5,444 bases of DNA from an uncultured Alistipes sp. Its GTDB lineage: Bacteria > Bacteroidota > Bacteroidia > Bacteroidales > Rikenellaceae. The stretch spans positions 1-5,444 of the forward strand of contig CAMWJM010000099.1 of assembly GCA_947174575.1 (NCBI GenBank), given 5' to 3'. The stretch's first letter is position 1, and each line of letters opens with the position of its first letter. The notes beneath the pieces are model-generated. The model was not told where the DNA came from, made no database searches, and saw nothing but the letters and a program-made list of their open reading frames with translations. Shown in pieces: positions 1 through 4,932 of the stretch. Made by a program: the position numbers and the translations under genes.

Positions 1-1
1 C

Positions 2-1333
2 GTGCTCCATCTTGAGAAGCCCGACGGAGTGATCGTGTCGCTCGGCGGACAGACGGCGATCAACCTCGCCGAACCTTTGGCCGCCCTCGGCGTACCCATT
101 ATCGGCACCGACTGCGAGGCGATCCGCAATGCCGAGGATCGCGGCTGCTTCGAGCGCATCATGGAGGAGCTGGGCATCCCCCAGCCCGAGGCCGAGGCCG
201 TCACCGACATCGAATCGGGCGTGCGGGCCGCCGCGCGCATCGGCTATCCGGTGCTCGTGCGTCCCAGCTACGTGCTGGGCGGCCGGGCCATGCAGATCGT
301 TTCCAACGAGGAGCGTTTGCGCCACTACCTGCAGACCGCCGTCGAGGTCAATGCCGACCAGCCCGTGCTGGTCGACCGCTACATCATGGGCAAGGAGCTG
401 GAGGTCGACGCCATTTGCGACGGCCGCGATGTCTTCATCCCCGGCATCATGGAGCATGTCGAGCGTACGGGCATCCACTCGGGCGACTCCATAAGCGTTT
501 ACCCCACGTTCAGCGTCTCCGAGGCTGCCAAGCGCAAAATCATCGACTACACCGTGCGATTGGGACTTCGCATCGGCATCGTGGGCCTTTACAACATCCA
601 ATTCATCCTCGACGCCGACGACGAAGTCTATGTCATCGAGGTCAACCCCCGTTCGTCGCGCACGGTGCCGTTCCTCTCGAAGTCGACGGGCGTCGGCATG
701 GCCCACATCGCCACGCAGGTCATTCTGGGCAAGAGCCTGCGCGAGCAGGGCATCGCCGAGGTCTATGGCCGCGAAAAGGAGCGTTGGTACGTCAAAGCCC
801 CGGCGTTCTCGTTCTCCAAGATCCGCGGCATGGACTCCTACCTTTCGCCCGAGATGAAGTCCACGGGCGAGGCGATCGGCTACGACGACAAGCTCACCCG
901 CGCCCTCTACAAGGCGCTGCAGGCCACGGGCATGAACGTATCGAACTACGGCACGATCTTCGTCACCATAGCCGACCCCGACAAAGCGAAAGCACTGCCC
1001 TTGGTGAAGCGTTTCTATGAACTGGGCTTCAATATCGAGGCTACCACCGGCACCGCGGCGTTCCTGCGCGAACACGGCATCCGCACCCGCACGCGCCGCA
1101 AGCTCAGCGAGGGCAGCTCCGAGATCATCGACTCCCTGCGGCAGGGCCATGTGAGCTATGTCATCAACACCATCGACATCAACCAGCATGACACGCGCCT
1201 CGACGGCTACGAAATCCGCCGCACGGCCGTCGAGAACAACGTCACGGTCTTCACGGCGCTCGAAACCGTGGCCGTGCTGCTCGACGTGCTGGAGGAGATC
1301 ACCTTGCGCGTCTCTACGATCGACGCCCAATAG
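2..1333 (+). CDS. carB: Carbamoyl-phosphate synthase large subunit, C-terminal 443 residues (5' end outside window)
   Basis: CarB makes carbamoyl phosphate from bicarbonate, ATP and ammonia channelled from the glutaminase subunit CarA; it acts in the cytoplasm and feeds pyrimidine and arginine synthesis. Only the second half is here: the reading frame is open at the left edge, and a family length near 1,070 residues puts about 630 upstream. In fragment numbering, GGQT (15-18) opens the second synthetase unit. Its ATP-grasp domain carries RPSYVLGG (87-94), IMEHVERTGIHSGDS (149-163) and EVNPRSSRTVPF (213-224). From about residue 311 to the end lies an MGS-like allosteric domain with ATTGTA (347-352), RRKLSEG (365-371) and VINT (387-390). 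These match the E. coli region that binds UMP, so feedback inhibition by UMP is likely (inference). The gene ends in TAG, 8 nt before pyrK, which suggests one transcript. The GTG at position 2 is an internal valine codon, not a start. Confidence 0.97.
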   Translation: MLHLEKPDGVIVSLGGQTAINLAEPLAALGVPIIGTDCEAIRNAEDRGCFERIMEELGIPQPEAEAVTDIESGVRAAARIGYPVLVRPSYVLGGRAMQIVSNEERLRHYLQTAVEVNADQPVLVDRYIMGKELEVDAICDGRDVFIPGIMEHVERTGIHSGDSISVYPTFSVSEAAKRKIIDYTVRLGLRIGIVGLYNIQFILDADDEVYVIEVNPRSSRTVPFLSKSTGVGMAHIATQVILGKSLREQGIAEVYGREKERWYVKAPAFSFSKIRGMDSYLSPEMKSTGEAIGYDDKLTRALYKALQATGMNVSNYGTIFVTIADPDKAKALPLVKRFYELGFNIEATTGTAAFLREHGIRTRTRRKLSEGSSEIIDSLRQGHVSYVINTIDINQHDTRLDGYEIRRTAVENNVTVFTALETVAVLLDVLEEITLRVSTIDAQ

Positions 1334-1341
1334 CCGAACCG

Positions 1342-2076
1342 ATGTACAAGCAGGGAATCTATACCGTTTTGGAGAACGCGCCGCTCACGGCGTCGGTTCG
1401 CCGCATGCGCCTCGGGGGCGACACGCAGTGGATCGTGCGGCCCGGGCAGTTCGTGAACATCGCCCTCGCAGGCAAATTTCTGCGGCGGCCCATTTCGGTC
1501 TGCGACTACGATGCCGAGTCGATCACCCTTATATATAAGGTGGTCGGCGAGGGCACCGCGCAGTTGGCCGGCATGCTCCCGGGCGAGCGGCTCGATTTGC
1601 TCACGGGTTTGGGCAACGGCTTCTCGACCGACAACGACGCCCGGCGGCCGCTGCTCGTAGGCGGCGGGGTAGGGGTGCCGCCCCTCTACAATCTGGCCAA
1701 AACCTTGCTCGCAAAGGGGCTGCCCGTGCAGGTCGTCTTGGGTTTCAATACGGCCGCCGAGGTCTTCTATGCCGAGGAGTTCCGGGCACTGGGGTGCGGC
1801 GTGACGGTCGCCACGGCCGACGGCACCTGCGGGGTGAAAGGCTTCGTCACCCATGCCTTGCCGGACTTGGACTTCGATTATTTTTATGCTTGCGGCCCGC
1901 TGCCCATGCTGCGGGCGCTCGCGGCGGCCACGGTGTGCGACGGCCAGCTCTCGTTCGAGGAGCGCATGGGCTGCGGCTTCGGTGCCTGCATGGGGTGTTC
2001 GTGCAAAACGCTCACGGGGCACAAGCGCATCTGCAAGGAGGGGCCGGTAATGAACAAAGGCGAGATACTTTGGTGA
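1342..2076 (+). CDS. pyrK: Dihydroorotate dehydrogenase B (NAD+), electron-transfer subunit
   Basis: PyrK passes electrons from the FMN of PyrD to NAD+ through a [2Fe-2S] cluster and FAD; in class 1B enzymes the two form a cytoplasmic heterotetramer. The 244 residues have the usual three parts. An N-terminal FAD-binding barrel carries RRPIS (48-52). A nucleotide-binding domain starts with VGGGVGVPP (106-114) and has YACGP at 182-186. The C-terminal cluster motif has C211, C216, C219 and C231 with C-x4-C-x2-C-x11-C spacing, matching the four ligands known from Lactococcus PyrK. An extra cysteine, C221, lies inside the motif. The ATG at 1342 is 8 nt after the carB stop and gives the normal family length; no Shine-Dalgarno sequence precedes it. 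Its partner pyrD is next but 106 nt away, with a structured gap between. Other ferredoxin-reductase-like proteins share the fold, but the cluster motif and context make this call firm. Confidence 0.96.
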   Translation: MYKQGIYTVLENAPLTASVRRMRLGGDTQWIVRPGQFVNIALAGKFLRRPISVCDYDAESITLIYKVVGEGTAQLAGMLPGERLDLLTGLGNGFSTDNDARRPLLVGGGVGVPPLYNLAKTLLAKGLPVQVVLGFNTAAEVFYAEEFRALGCGVTVATADGTCGVKGFVTHALPDLDFDYFYACGPLPMLRALAAATVCDGQLSFEERMGCGFGACMGCSCKTLTGHKRICKEGPVMNKGEILW

Positions 2077-2084
2077 GAATGGAT

Positions 2085-2101
2085 GCGGCCCGATGGGCCG
2101 C
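2085..2101 (+). repeat. Perfect 7-bp GC hairpin just after pyrK
   Basis: GCGGCCC (2085-2091) and GGGCCGC (2095-2101) are exact reverse complements around a 3-nt loop GAT, starting 9 nt after the pyrK stop. No T-run follows, so it does not look like an intrinsic terminator. The left arm, extended to ATGCGGCC (2083-2090), is also complementary to GGCCGCAT (2154-2161) at the far end of the gap, so two exclusive pairings are possible. A role in mRNA stability, processing or pausing is inference only. Confidence 0.65.
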
Positions 2102-2104
2102 GCG

Positions 2105-2157
2105 GGCCGCAGCTTCCCGATGCGGAGGCCCGCAAGCGTGCTCCGCAAGTTGCGGCC
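2105..2157 (+). repeat. Long stem-loop filling the pyrK-pyrD gap
   Basis: GGCCGCAGCT (2105-2114) can pair with AGTTGCGGCC (2148-2157) over 10 bp with one G-U pair. Inside it, TGCGGAG (2121-2127) pairs exactly with CTCCGCA (2141-2147) around a 13-nt loop. The only interruption is a 6-nt bulge (2115-2120) on the left. This gives about 17 bp of stem, too much to be casual in a 106-nt gap. Parts of it recur in the same order in the pyrD-pyrF gap: TGCGGAGG, then TCCGCA, then GTTGCGGCC. It could be a dispersed palindromic repeat or an element that shapes expression of pyrD relative to pyrK; the sequence alone does not decide. Confidence 0.6.
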
Positions 2158-2170
2158 GCATGATATGCGA

Positions 2171-2182
2171 ACAGATTTGATT
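2171..2182 (+). promoter_or_regulatory. AT-rich initiation region deciding the pyrD start
   Basis: After a very GC-rich gap the sequence turns AT-rich for 12 nt and leads into ATG at 2183, with no Shine-Dalgarno motif. The junction TTGATTATG (2177-2185) is repeated exactly at the pyrB start (4927-4935). AT-rich leaders without Shine-Dalgarno are usual in Bacteroidetes and support this start over ATGs farther upstream. Confidence 0.45.
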
Positions 2183-3094
2183 ATGATAGATACTTCCGTC
2201 GTACTTTCCGGGTTGAGGCTGGACAACCCCGTTATTCCCGCCAGCGGGACGTTCGGCTACGGGCAGGAGTTCCGCGACTTCTACGACCTCGACATCCTGG
2301 GTTCGTTTTCGTTCAAGGGCACCACGCGCGAACCCCGCTTCGGCAACCCTACGCCGCGCATCGCCGAGTGCCGCGAGGGGATGATCAACGCCGTGGGGCT
2401 GCAAAACCCCGGCATCGAGCATGTCATCGCCGAGGAGCTGCCGCGCCTGCGCGAATTTTTCCATAAGCCCGTCATCGCCAACATTTCGGGTTTCTCGGTC
2501 GAGGAGTACGCCTACTGCTGCGAGCGCATCGACCGGCAGGAGCAGGTGGGGCTGATCGAGGTCAATGTTTCGTGCCCCAACGTGCGGCACGGGGGTATGT
2601 CGTTCGGCACTTCGCCCGAGGCGGCGGCCGAGGTGACGCGCGCCGTCAAGGCCGTGACGACCAAGCCGGTCTACATCAAGTTGAGTCCCAACGTCACCGA
2701 CATCGTAGCCATAGCCCGGGCGTGCGAGGAGGCGGGGGCCGACGGCTTATGCCTCGTCAATACTTTGCTGGGCATGCGCATCGACGTTGCACGACGTAAA
2801 CCCGTTATCGCCAATACCATGGGTGGCTTCTCCGGCCCCGCGATCTTCCCCGTGGCCGTGCGCATGGTCTACCAGGTCGCCCGGGCATGCCGGGTGCCCG
2901 TCATCGGGTGCGGGGGCGTGCAGTCGGCGCGCGATGTCATCGAGATGATGATGGCCGGCGCCACGGCCGTCGAAGTGGGTGCCGCCAACTTGGTGAATCC
3001 TTATGCTTGCAAGGAGATCGTCGAGGCCCTGCCCGCCGAAATGGAGCGGCTGGGCATCGAGAAATTGGAGGATATTATAGGAATCGTCGAATAA
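2183..3094 (+). CDS. pyrD: Dihydroorotate dehydrogenase B (NAD+), catalytic subunit
   Basis: PyrD oxidises dihydroorotate to orotate with bound FMN and hands the electrons to PyrK. The protein is a 303-residue TIM barrel of class 1B. Visible motifs are NPVIPASGTFGYG (15-27), FKGTT (44-48), GNPTPR (54-59), INAVGLQNPG (68-77), NVSCPN (128-133) with the catalytic base C131, YIKLSPN (164-170), VNTLLGMR (192-199) and IGCGGV (241-246), part of the FMN phosphate site. A cysteine base, rather than serine, is the mark of class 1 enzymes. The start at 2183 aligns the N-terminus residue for residue with Bacillus PyrD as I remember it. ATGs at 2165 and 2093 are in frame but would translate part of a palindromic gap. 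It pairs with pyrK upstream and is followed by a 116-nt gap. Class 1A enzymes are excluded by the adjacent pyrK. Confidence 0.96.
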   Translation: MIDTSVVLSGLRLDNPVIPASGTFGYGQEFRDFYDLDILGSFSFKGTTREPRFGNPTPRIAECREGMINAVGLQNPGIEHVIAEELPRLREFFHKPVIANISGFSVEEYAYCCERIDRQEQVGLIEVNVSCPNVRHGGMSFGTSPEAAAEVTRAVKAVTTKPVYIKLSPNVTDIVAIARACEEAGADGLCLVNTLLGMRIDVARRKPVIANTMGGFSGPAIFPVAVRMVYQVARACRVPVIGCGGVQSARDVIEMMMAGATAVEVGAANLVNPYACKEIVEALPAEMERLGIEKLEDIIGIVE

Positions 3095-3106
3095 CGGGCT
3101 GAAGAC

Positions 3107-3144
3107 TGCGGAGGGGCTGCGGCTGAACGTTGAGGGCTTCCGCA
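3107..3144 (+). repeat. Inverted repeat in the pyrD-pyrF gap, related to the pyrK-pyrD element
   Basis: TGCGGA (3107-3112) is an exact reverse complement of TCCGCA (3139-3144), with a G-T pair extending the stem and a 24-25-nt loop. The flanks match the element before pyrD: both start TGCGGAGG, and both are followed by GTTGCGGCC (3149-3157 here). The loop is longer and different in sequence. A shared origin is likely but not proven from two copies. Confidence 0.5.
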
Positions 3145-3147
3145 GGG

Positions 3148-3184
3148 GGTTGCGGCCCGCACGGCTCCGACGGAGCCGCAATCC
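3148..3184 (+). repeat. Two competing GC hairpins before pyrF
   Basis: CGGCTCCG (3162-3169) and CGGAGCCG (3171-3178) form a perfect palindrome around one A, foldable as a 7-bp stem with loop GAC. The right arm overlaps GCCGCAA (3175-3181), which is an exact reverse complement of TTGCGGC (3150-3156); a one-base bulge would extend that stem with GG/CC. The two folds exclude each other. The first T-run (3199-3203) is about 20 nt downstream of the palindrome, too far for a standard intrinsic terminator. Confidence 0.55.
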
Positions 3185-3192
3185 GAAACGGG

Positions 3193-3210
3193 AATAAATT
3201 TTTCTGAAAT
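3193..3210 (+). promoter_or_regulatory. AT-rich leader directly before the pyrF start
   Basis: Sixteen of the 18 bases before the pyrF ATG are A or T, next to a gap that is otherwise very GC-rich. No Shine-Dalgarno motif is present. It most likely serves as the unstructured landing site for ribosomes, as is usual in Bacteroidetes. TAAATTTT (3195-3202) resembles the Bacteroidetes -7 box, but I see no matching TTTG -33 box, so I do not call a promoter. Confidence 0.45.
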
Positions 3211-3921
3211 ATGAATAAAGATGTGATTATCGCCTGCGACTTCGCTTCGGCCGGGGAGACGTTCCGCTTCCTCGACCTCTTCGAGGGGGAGGCGCGCAAA
3301 CCCTTTCTGAAGATTGGCATGGAGCTGTTCTACGCCGAGGGGCCGGACATCGTGCGCGAGATCAAGCGCCGGGGCCACCGCATCTTCCTCGATCTGAAGT
3401 TGCACGACATTCCCAACACCGTGCGCAAAGCCATGGCCGTGCTGTCGTGTCTGGACGTCGATATGTGCAACGTCCACGCCGCCGGCACCGTCGAGATGAT
3501 GCGCGCCGCCCGCGAGGGCCTCACGCGCGAGGACGGCACGCGGCCCCTGTTGATCGCCGTCACGCAGCTCACCTCCACCAGCGAGGAGCGCATGCAGCGG
3601 GAGCTGCTGATCGGAGCCACCATGAACGACACCATCGTGAAGTATGCCTGCAACGCCCGCGAGGCGGGATTGGACGGTGTGGTCTGCTCGCCGTTGGAAG
3701 CCCGCATGGTGCACGAGGCGTGCGGCGCTGACTTTCTGACCGTCACCCCCGGTGTCCGCTTCGCCGACGGCGACCTGGCCGACCAGGTGCGCGTCACCAC
3801 GCCGGCCCGCGCCCGCGAAATAGGCTCCGACTTCATCGTCGTGGGGCGTCCCATCACCGCCGCGCCCGACCCCGTGGCCGCCTATCGACGTTGCGTGGAG
3901 GAATTCGCAGGAATGGAGTGA
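3211..3921 (+). CDS. pyrF: Orotidine 5'-phosphate decarboxylase (type 1)
   Basis: PyrF decarboxylates OMP to UMP, the last step of the pathway, without a cofactor, as a TIM-barrel dimer in the cytoplasm. The 236-residue length is typical of the short, type 1 family. The active-site signature [11 protein letters not shown] (61-71) holds the D61, K63 and D66 array. D10 in ACDFAS and K34 in FLKIGMELF are the usual substrate-contacting residues. TPGVR (179-183, with R183), DQVR (191-194) and VVGRPI (210-215, with R213) form the phosphate-binding end. The protein closely resembles Bacillus PyrF, for example in the VTQLTSTS stretch (117-124). As I recall, many Bacteroidales carry a longer type 2 enzyme of about 270 residues, so this type may be of interest. 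The ATG at 3211 gives full family length right after an AT-rich leader. Confidence 0.97.
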   Translation: MNKDVIIACDFASAGETFRFLDLFEGEARKPFLKIGMELFYAEGPDIVREIKRRGHRIFLDLKLHDIPNTVRKAMAVLSCLDVDMCNVHAAGTVEMMRAAREGLTREDGTRPLLIAVTQLTSTSEERMQRELLIGATMNDTIVKYACNAREAGLDGVVCSPLEARMVHEACGADFLTVTPGVRFADGDLADQVRVTTPARAREIGSDFIVVGRPITAAPDPVAAYRRCVEEFAGME

Positions 3922-4014
3922 AAATTGAAAGGCAGAAAGCAGAAAGCGAATTGCGGAATGGCTGCCATAGGCTCCGATCGCAAAATCGTCCTTCACCTTT
4001 CACCTTTGTCTTTT
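3921..4014 (+). repeat. pyrF-glutaredoxin gap: heptad repeats in an imperfect inverted repeat
   Basis: The left side is purine-rich with AGAAAGC twice in tandem (3934-3940, 3941-3947), following a related GAAAGGC (3927-3933). The right side is pyrimidine-rich with TTCACCT twice in tandem (3992-3998, 3999-4005). Complementary blocks occur in mirrored order: AAAA/TTTT, AAAGG/CCTTT (3928-3932 with 4003-4007), GAAAG/CTTTC (3935-3939 with 3997-4001) and TTGCG/CGCAA (3951-3955 with 3979-3983). The centre is ATGGCTGCCAT (3958-3968). The core TGCGGA-N13-GCTCCG (3952-3976) has the same spacing as in the pyrK-pyrD element. The heptads are of a kind I associate with Bacteroidetes intergenic DNA. It may be a MITE-like or structural repeat. 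Part of the apparent pairing follows simply from purine-rich facing pyrimidine-rich DNA. Confidence 0.5.
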
Positions 4015-4275
4015 ATGAAGTCTGTAAAACTGTTTTATCTGCGCAGCTGCCCCTATTGCAAGCGGGCGCAGCAATACATCGCCGAGGCCCGGGCGGCGCA
4101 TCCCGAGCTGACCGGCGTCGAGATCGAGATGATCGAGGAGTCGGAGCGCCCCGACGAGGCCGACCGCTACGATTACTATTATGTCCCGACTTTCTACGTC
4201 GACGGCCGCAAGGTGCACGAGGGCGGCATCACGCCCGAAGAGACGGAGGCCGTGTTGCGCAAAGCGTTGGAGTGA
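4015..4275 (+). CDS. Small glutaredoxin-like thiol-redox protein
   Basis: The gene encodes 86 residues with a thioredoxin/glutaredoxin fold. A first strand KLFYLR (5-10) leads to the active site CPYC (C12-C15), followed by a helix. VPTF (57-60) carries the cis-proline P58, then YVDGRKVHEGG (61-71) and a C-terminal helix. There is no signal peptide, so it should be cytoplasmic. It lacks the GG[CS]D element that classical glutaredoxins use to bind glutathione, so its reductant may be thioredoxin reductase or another thiol (inference). The acidic and tyrosine-rich stretch DEADRYDYYYVPTF (47-60) resembles small glutaredoxin-like proteins I know from Clostridia. The ATG at 4015 is preferred: an in-frame TTG at 3925 would translate the repeat. 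It ends 25 nt before pyrE, so it is very likely in the pyr transcript. Its substrate is unknown; the cysteine-rich PyrK/PyrD pair is one speculative candidate. Confidence 0.85.
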   Translation: MKSVKLFYLRSCPYCKRAQQYIAEARAAHPELTGVEIEMIEESERPDEADRYDYYYVPTFYVDGRKVHEGGITPEETEAVLRKALE

Positions 4276-4300
4276 AACGAAAACCGAAAATATCATTTTT
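4276..4300 (+). promoter_or_regulatory. AT-rich spacer and initiation region for pyrE
   Basis: Nineteen of 25 bases are A or T, with no Shine-Dalgarno motif and no inverted repeat. The ATG at 4301 follows directly. This supports that start over the in-frame frame extension that runs back into the glutaredoxin-like gene. Confidence 0.4.
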
Positions 4301-4930
4301 ATGAAGAAACTCATTGCCAAAGATTTGCTCTCGATCGGCGCCGTCTTCCTGCGCCCCGAGCAGCCGTTCACGTGGGCCAGCGGCATCAAAAGCCCGATCT
4401 ATTGCGACAACCGTCTGACGCTCACGGCCGTCGAGGTGCGCAAACATGTCGAAGCCGGCTTGGCCGAAATCGTCCGCACCGAGTTTCCCGACGCCGAGGT
4501 CTTGATGGGCACCTCCACGGCCGGCATCGCCCACGCCGCTATCACGGCCATGCTGCTCGACCTGCCCATGGGCTACGTCCGCTCGGGCAACAAGGATCAC
4601 GGCCGCGGCAATCGCATCGAGGGCCGGTTGGAGAAGGGCCAGAAAGTCGTCGTCATCGAAGATTTGATTTCGACCGCCGGCTCGTGCATCGAGGTCGTCG
4701 AGGCGCTGCGCGAGGCGGGCGCCGAAGTCCTGGGCGTGGCTTCGATCTTCACCTACGGCATGCAGAAGGGCATCGACCGCCTGCAGGCGGCCGGAGTCGT
4801 CAACCATAGCCTTTCCGATCTGGATACTTTGGTCGAGGTCGCCGACGCCGAGGGCTACATCCGCCCCGAAGACAAGGTGCGCCTGCTGAAATTCCGCGAC
4901 AACCCTTCCGACGAACGGTGGATGAATTGA
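4301..4930 (+). CDS. pyrE: Orotate phosphoribosyltransferase
   Basis: PyrE joins orotate to PRPP to give OMP and pyrophosphate, as a cytoplasmic dimer whose loops complete each other's active site. The 209 residues match the family. [16 protein letters not shown] (23-38) is the N-terminal orotate/PRPP region. [11 protein letters not shown] (70-80) follows. The flexible catalytic loop is [15 protein letters not shown] (94-108) with K98 and H100. The PRPP-binding motif is [13 protein letters not shown] (116-128). In that motif A126 stands where glycine is more common (TGGS); the general phosphoribosyltransferase pattern tolerates it, so I expect activity. The C-terminus NPSDERW (201-207) resembles the end of Bacillus PyrE. 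The start at 4301 follows an AT-rich leader; upstream in-frame codons lie inside the preceding gene. pyrB begins 2 nt after the stop, which points to translational coupling. Confidence 0.96.
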   Translation: MKKLIAKDLLSIGAVFLRPEQPFTWASGIKSPIYCDNRLTLTAVEVRKHVEAGLAEIVRTEFPDAEVLMGTSTAGIAHAAITAMLLDLPMGYVRSGNKDHGRGNRIEGRLEKGQKVVVIEDLISTAGSCIEVVEALREAGAEVLGVASIFTYGMQKGIDRLQAAGVVNHSLSDLDTLVEVADAEGYIRPEDKVRLLKFRDNPSDERWMN

Positions 4931-4932
4931 TT

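Noticed and set aside
2..4. GTG at the left edge as the start of a 443-residue gene
   Set aside because: The protein is already inside the second ATP-grasp half of CarB, where family members run about 630 residues further upstream; the GTG is an internal valine codon.
2093..2182. N-terminal extension of PyrD from ATG 2093 or 2165
   Set aside because: The extra residues would come from a palindromic gap and have no counterpart in the family. The start at 2183 matches Bacillus PyrD in length.
1207..2226. 339-codon open frame on the minus strand
   Set aside because: It runs antisense to carB and pyrK, has no recognisable domain and is the kind of shadow frame expected in GC-rich coding DNA.
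3195..3202. Bacteroidetes-type promoter before pyrF
   Set aside because: TAAATTTT is one base off the -7 consensus, but no TTTG -33 box is found at the right distance, and the transcript would start at the start codon.
3162..3203. Intrinsic terminator between pyrD and pyrF
   Set aside because: The hairpin is strong, but the first T-run is about 20 nt after it. The downstream genes continue the same pathway.
3820..3977. 11-bp direct repeat ATAGGCTCCGA (3820-3830 and 3967-3977)
   Set aside because: A few exact 11-mers are expected by chance in a window this size, and one copy lies in the conserved coding part of pyrF.
3001..3996. 331-codon open frame on the minus strand
   Set aside because: It is antisense to pyrF and parts of its neighbours, with low-complexity His/Gly/Ala-rich translation typical of a shadow frame.
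3925..4014. Thirty-residue extension of the glutaredoxin-like protein from TTG 3925
   Set aside because: It would translate heptad repeats. The ATG at 4015 puts the first strand and CPYC at the usual distance from the N-terminus.
4181..4300. Forty-residue upstream extension of PyrE
   Set aside because: It lies mostly within the glutaredoxin-like gene in another frame and is not part of the PyrE family.
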